A DNA stretch of 64,000 nucleotides, from the NCBI GenBank assembly GCA_020744425.1, contig JAGMUV010000007.1, positions 1,798,001-1,862,000 of the forward strand. Reading direction: 5' to 3'. This document shows, in pieces, positions 58,086-64,000 of the stretch. The notes under the pieces are model-generated. The model was given only the letters and a program-made list of their open reading frames with translations, ran no database searches and had not been told where the DNA came from. Source of the stretch: Dactylonectria macrodidyma (taxonomy: Eukaryota > Ascomycota > Sordariomycetes > Hypocreales > Nectriaceae). The translations under genes and the position numbers were made by a program. How positions within the stretch are numbered: the stretch's first letter is position 1; every line of letters starts with the position of its first letter.

Positions 58086-61000
58086 GCCAAGAAACTCGAG
58101 CTGAAACCCGACCCCCGGAGCTAGTCTCACACCGTGAGCCCGTCTCATCATGAAAGCAAACAGGCTCCACACCGGGCATGGTCATCCATGACCATTGAAG
58201 GGTTGACCACCGGCCGCCGTAGGTGGGCCAGGCACAACTCAGAAAAAAAAACTTCCGAAGGGCAGGGCGCTATCGGCCGTGCAAGGGGGAGATATTTTCC
58301 AACATCCGCTTCCGCATCCGCCGCTTTCGCCGCAATTCACATCCGCATTGACATCCGCATATCCGTCATGCGCACTGGCAATGAGACGGCGAGATTACAG
58401 ACGCCGAGAGAGATCCGTTTGCCCCTGACCCTTGTCCATTCTCAGGGCTCTCCCCCGGTGCGCGCACCCCCTGTGGCTCAGTGGCTCTGGGGCCCTGCGC
58501 CTGTGCCTGTGCGCTGTGGAGCACAGGCACCGCATGGCGCCCCGCCCATCAACGACGGCCCATGGACGGCCCATGAACCATGGCTGGCCCCCCATGTCAC
58601 GCAAAGCGTTGGAAGTGGAAATGGAAAAAATTGAAAGTTGATGCAGTACATACCTAGCTGCAGTGACGCAGTGCTGCAGAGTGATGCAGTGAGGCTCCTA
58701 CAGGCTCCTGCATGCATTGGCTCCTGCAGGGGGGTTGAGGCAGCTGAGGCTCATTTGTGATGGCGGCGAGGGTGCATTGTTCCCCGGGAACCCAAACCAT
58801 GGGACTGATTGACTCTTCCCCTCCCTGCGCAACGCAACGGGTGGTGATCTACCACTCAGCCAAGCCCTTGGATGCAACAGTATGCTGGCTGTTTGCTTTG
58901 CACGCACCACCCCGTGCTCAACTGCATGCATGCTTCATCAACTGATGCAGCAGCACTCCCACGGAAAGCCCACTTCCTCTACCTTCTTCTGCTGAAACCG
59001 CGAATCGGCGCCGTCGCTGCTTGTCATGATGAGCCGCGCTTTGCATGGGTTTTTGACTCGTGGACTCATTGCGACCGGCACGTCGGCCCACGGGCCACTG
59101 TCTCCTCCACGCATTTCTCTGTCTTGGCTGTCTTGGCTGCCTTGGCCTTTGTCTTGGCACTGCCATATTCCCGGTGCCCTCGTTCAATCTCCCACGCACG
59201 CCCCCCTCCCCTCATTCCCCCTCCAGGGCAACTCCCGCCGCCCGTCCAGAAGGCGGACCTTCTGAAGCCCGCTCCGGTTACAGGGCCCCTTCCACTATAT
59301 CTCCACTACGGCAGGACTCCACCGTCCACTAATCAGGTGGTGTTGCGCTGCTGGCAGCGCCCAACCTCGGCCCTGGATAAGGTACGCGCTATTAGTGGCT
59401 CGCCGTCATCCTGCCTGCCTTGACGGCATCGTCGAGCCGGGTGGGATGCAAGCCTCTTGTCACATCAACAACCTGACGCGCGCGCGATGACTTCACACAT
59501 CGCCTGCTGCCAGGGTACGGCCGGGGACTTTGCTCCTGACATCCAGCCTCCTCTTTCCCTCTTCCTGTCTCCTCATTCATAATGTTTGGACCGACTGCAT
59601 TGGGATTGTTCTGCATATTTCATACTGGCTTCCTTCACTTCTCGCACATGTATTTTTAGACAAACACCATCAAGCGTGATTTAATTATTTCCTTCTCATA
59701 TCCATATAGACTAGGCGCTAAATGATTACTACAACATGACACATGAACTCTATCCGCATCTGACTTTATGTTTCTGCTGCTCTGTCGCCCTGTCTCCATT
59801 CATCGTGACTTTGACACCCAACAGTCACCACCTCCTTGAATGACCATGAGTCTAGTACTCGGAGATCATCAACACCATCCCCATATAACATGCTACCCTA
59901 CAGACTCTGATGCCGACCACATGATTAGGCAGAATGTCACCCCATCCAGCGATACAGGAAACATGACATGGATCCTCCCACCTGGTATGCTCATGGAGCC
60001 AACACGCATGATCCCAACAAGCCTTGCTGACTCTGTTTCAGGTCACATGCAGCCCATCAAAGTCAGCCACAAAAAGGTAAGACAAGGGGATTTCTATGAG
60101 CCTGCAAAGGACTCCAATAGTCAAAAAGTTTAATGGTTAAAGCAGACATCCACGGTAGATCAACAATCTCAACAGTGGGTCAGTGCCGCGAAAAGACCAC
60201 CCCTTTGCTGGGGAGTGATACGTTGCCTGCGACGACTTATGCTTTATTTTGAGTAGACTCGACTTGCTAACTCCATTTTCAGGAACCTGCGTTCTACAGA
60301 GTGCCTCTTCTTCACTTGAAGCATCGCGGCGAACGGTATGCAACAATCGGCCTGGTTCCGGCAAAGTGGGGAGCTCGGATCGGTCCGGCGCTCCATTAAA
60401 GTCCGGGCGGCTGAACGGTGTTTGACAGGCTCCGGGCGGCGTTCGTGGGGGTTTCTGCGGTCTCGATGCACCGCCTGGGCGCCCCACTCATGCAACTGAT
60501 CTGGGAGTCAACATCACCGTCCAATTGCCGCTTTCTCTTTTCTTTCCGTGTTCGGCGACAACTACAGGGCGCGCCAAACTTATAGGCTTGAGAGCTACTC
60601 GGCTCGTCAATGCCAACTTCTTTCAGTTTTAGGGCTACTGTTGAGTCAAGTCTCCACTCAATGAGGTCGCCAACTCGCAACCTTGGACGACGGACAACTC
60701 CAAAACTACGGCTTACAGGTATATCCGTGTCCGATTGAGCCACACTTGTGGGTATAAGAACCGGTTTATTGAGTCTCAGAGCCGAGGTGCAGGTCGACAG
60801 CCAACCCGCCGCACGGAAAGAACAGGATCCGCTATGCAATTCGAAACTATACGCATAGCCGCGTCATCAACTCAGCTCATCTCGGAACGACTTAGGCTAT
60901 TTTGCCATGTCGCCCAGGTCTTTCCCCGTCCTTCAGCCGAAGCTCGGTTCCCGGACGGAATAACTTCTACGTCTGGTATAATAAACGGCGGCATTCGCGC

Positions 61001-61301
61001 GGAGTCCAAATCTCCTTATTGGCGTCAGAGGTTTCTACAGCGGCATCGAATTGTGTCATGACGCGATGCTGTTGGTCAAGAAGGGTAGGGGGTAGGGGTT
61101 ATGAGGGGCGTTAAAGGTTTTTTGCCTTTCGGTGGTAACCCCCAAGGTGTGGCAGACTGTTGACGCGGGGAGGGGACTCCCTTGTCGATGGATTATGGGC
61201 CTAGGGGGGGTTGGTCTCTGTCAAGGCCTGGGCTCTCTCAGCCGCACCTGGGTCGCCCCCAGCAAACGTCAGGCATAGGGGAGATCCTGCGGTGGGCGAT
61301 T

Positions 61302-61338
61302 TGGGATGTGGGATGGGATGGGATGGGATGGGATGGGG
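61302..61338 (+). repeat. GGGAT pentanucleotide microsatellite
   Basis: About six GGGAT units in tandem, in non-coding sequence. Confidence 0.8.
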
Positions 61339-64000
61339 GCTGTGCGTTGAGTGGGTGTGTGTGATCGACGAGGAAGTGCGATCATGGCCCTGCCGGCAGA
61401 GGTTTGGCCGATTGGGGGGATGAAAATGGCAGCACGGAGAGGACCGGGCAATACTCCTACTACTCCGCAGCATGCTTGCTAACTTGTCTAAGTATGGTAG
61501 GGCATCTAGGATGCATGGGATGAGTCTTCATGGGGAAGCATCTCACATCTGTTGTGGACAAGGGTCAGACACCCCTCGAGGGCTCACCCGCTCGTTCGGG
61601 CAAGGTGATGGGATTTAAGGTTTATCTGAGAGCCGCTGATGCACGCTACTTGGCCTCAAATAGGCCATAGCACCGCACTCATCTGCGAACAAGGGGACAG
61701 CAAGTGGCGCACCTCAAATCCTTTAGCTGGGTAGCACAGAGTATAAAGTTGCGAATCCTTGTTCCGCACAAACACCGGTAATACCTCGCCTGTATGGGGA
61801 GAGACTGACGTGTTGACGTGTTGACGTCTTAGTGATTGGTGGTTGGAGCGACGCTGCTCGTTTTGAACAAATCCATCTCCCACCACCTGAACCATGACGC
61901 CGCTCTGCCCAGATCCCGCCAATTTCTGCCTAGCCCCGTCCCAACCGAGATGTGTGGTTACCCGTTGTTGACCGTGAGGCTTGTTGATTGAAGGGGGGCT
62001 TGCTGATTATGAGGCTTGTTTTATTGTCAGACTTGTGATCCTGTGTGGCTTTCTCGATAATGCGCTGTGTCGTGGGTGGCTTCATGAGGACACAGCTGTG
62101 AGCTAGCGAAGCTCAGCGTGACACCCATCATGCGGATAGCGGCAGCAGCTATTTTTTTTTTCTTCAGCGTTTTTTTTTTCGTCTGAGGTGCAGCCACAAT
62201 TGCACAAAGAGGATGAGGGGGACGAAAAAAGAAGGTAGCACTGCCCGTCAGAAACTCAATACGGAACTCGCTAACCGCATGCAACCCGGACATCATGCGC
62301 ATCATGCCTTGCCGTTGAGCAGTTGCTCATCATGACGAGCCATGATGCACCTAGCCAAGGGGGATCAACCACCATGATGGTGCGATCACGGGGTCTTGGA
62401 TGAGCGGTGAGAACGTCCCTGGATCCTTGTGACCAATCAACCCTACGTAGCCCGAAACTCTGAGACCAAATGCAGAGGTAGCTCAACCTCACAGCTAACC
62501 TCACCAACCTGCTACACTACACTCACCAGCTACCTAACCTCACCTCGCCAGCTAGAGAATGAACCTTCACACCGGGGGCGTCAAAGTCTACTGCCGAACT
62601 ACACGAGGGAGCCAACAGCTCCCTCGGGATGCGCTGGGTTAGGTTATTGACAACTGGTTGGGTCCTTGCGGTGGGACCCTTTCACTACTATATTTCTCCG
62701 ACACGAGAATAGCTCACCAGGCCTTGCTTCCTCGGGCCTCGGTGTTGACGAGCCCTGAATACCTATCATCGCCGTCATGGCCAAGCCTTTATTTTATTTT
62801 ATTTTTTTGTGCCCTTCTTGGACCCCCGGCTTCGGCATCCCCTCTCTAACTCACTCTCACTACGACGCTGCCGCCGAGCAGGAGGCCCCGAGATGGCTTC
62901 GGATGCGGGGACGTTGAGAATATGAAACGTCCCTTACTGAAGGGTCTGGATTGCTACTCGTCTGTTGATCCCCTGGGCGGCGTTCAGCCCAGGGGTTCCC
63001 TTTGAGTGAAGAGGGAAGTCTAGAACTGGTCTCCCGAACCCTGTGTAAAGTTTCTTTGGGTGTGGTCTCATCATCCGTGGCTCAAGAAAACGGGGAAAAT
63101 GGGCATGAAGAAAAAAAAAACTCAATAATATGGAGTCTGGGTGTTGGGAAGGGCGTGAAACCAAGATTGCCAAAACTCGATGTGGGATGAAAGAAAGGCT
63201 TCCAGAAGAATGCCCGAACGGGAGCCACGTAATCAGCCGCTTTGCACAACTTGGGCGACATGTCTTAGAAGAAGGTTTGCCGGCGACCTCCTTTGAGACA
63301 GGCCCGGCAGGGCACGGCAGAACGAGAGATAATAGTGTTTCGTTGGGCGAAAGGATGTTATGATTTGGGGCGCGTGAGGCGGCAGTCGATGGCTGAAAGA
63401 GAAGACAGGGCTTGGGTGGCTTGGGGGGGTGTTAGTTGGTAGACGACCCGAGAACCCATGTACACAGTACATGGGCGCCCAAGAAGCAGGCTAAAGAGAA
63501 GGGGGCAGATATAACAAAAACCACCAGAGCGTAAGTTTGAGCCTGCGACTGAGGTGGAAATGAACGTGGACAACAAAGTATGGTATCCATACGCCAGACC
63601 CGACGGAGTGGTTGGCCTCGTGTTCGTACAGTATTGGGTTTTGGCCAGAAGGCGGGCCCGCAGTGGAACAGTGACAGAGTTTATGAGGGGACTGCCAGGC
63701 CGCGGGATACGTGGAGACGGAGCATTCTTTGAAGCAGAACTAGGTTGGCGATAGTGACGATGACGTCGAAGTAGAGGTTTTATGGGGATTTCGAACCAGG
63801 TCTGTGTCAACGACCTCGTAACCAGGATATGTGTCAATGCTTGCAATGAGGCTCTGGTCATCTCGATTTTGACAGCGGATCTACCCAGTGATCGATTCCG
63901 GGGTCTGAAAGGACCAGATTGACAGCTGTGACAGGGATGCTCGTGCCCAATTGAAGACGGATTCAACGTGGTGTGTGCAGCGCCCAGTCCTACACCATCC

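Larger units (their letters stand above)
57478..64000. other. gene-poor region at the right edge
   Basis: No convincing gene is seen. A 202-codon frame on the - strand at 63358-63966 and a 147-codon frame at 60396-60839 (-) have no recognisable domain and mixed composition; I do not call them. Visible structure is an AGCTCC tract at 58039-58085, a GGGAT tract at about 61302-61338, and two T runs near 62151-62180. The right end may contain part of a gene that lies mainly outside the window. Confidence 0.55.

Noticed and set aside
60396..60839. 147-codon basic frame on the - strand
   Set aside because: It shows a few protein-like stretches (RPRLRVGDLIEWRLDS) but no family and no supporting exons.
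63770..63810. Possible tRNA B-box-like word (ATTTCGAACC)
   Set aside because: No matching A-box or cloverleaf stems could be built around it. No other B-box candidate held up, and no 5S rRNA-like sequence was found.
63358..63966. 202-codon frame on the - strand near the right edge
   Set aside because: It has no domain, mixed composition and no intron or promoter signals. It could belong to a gene cut by the window edge, but this cannot be supported.

Overview
The window looks like nuclear DNA of a filamentous ascomycete, most likely a Sordariomycete. The genes are interrupted by introns of about 49-130 bases, most with GTRNGT-like donors and CTRAC/CTAAC-type branch sites just upstream of the acceptor. 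There are two Zn(II)2Cys6 regulators, and several fungus-typical families occur (MIC12, Cwf18, Utp25, a Siw14-type phosphatase). I assign no species. No rRNA, tRNA, CRISPR array, prophage or intact transposon was recognised.

Layout. 1-7034 is gene-poor and ends in a long pyrimidine-rich leader. 7035-9116 (+) encodes a Zn2Cys6 regulator fused to a maltose-acetyltransferase-like domain. 10216-12500 (-) is a second Zn2Cys6 regulator. 13.6-29.2 kb is a dense housekeeping block of alternating strands: a mitochondrial PPR protein (-), Cwf18 (+), a zinc-knuckle RS-like protein (-), an R3H/SUZ protein (+), eIF3f (-), Utp25 (+), mitochondrial bL17m (-) and MIC12 (+). 29.5-30.4 kb carries a repeat-rich, frame-broken gene. 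33-46 kb holds porphobilinogen synthase (+), a membrane-anchored amidohydrolase (-), a Siw14-like phosphatase (+), a very basic small protein (+), a disordered nuclear-type protein (-) and a DUF1279/FAM210-like mitochondrial protein (+). 46.1-64 kb is almost a gene desert; the only convincing gene there is a small conserved-looking alanine-rich protein at 57007-57477.

The block has an RNA and translation theme (splicing: Cwf18, zinc knuckle; ribosome biogenesis: Utp25; translation: eIF3f; mitoribosome: bL17m; mitochondrial RNA: PPR) and a mitochondrial theme (bL17m, MIC12, PPR, DUF1279). Three pairs are head to head over short shared promoters: PPR/Cwf18, eIF3f/Utp25 and bL17m/MIC12. There is no secondary-metabolite cluster.

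The most interesting items are: the regulator whose fused acetyltransferase domain appears to have lost its catalytic residues; a zinc-knuckle gene whose knuckle is split by an intron with inconsistent phase; a GC-AG intron in the R3H gene; the isolated small gene in a roughly 17 kb desert; and a perfect 26-bp palindrome near the left edge.
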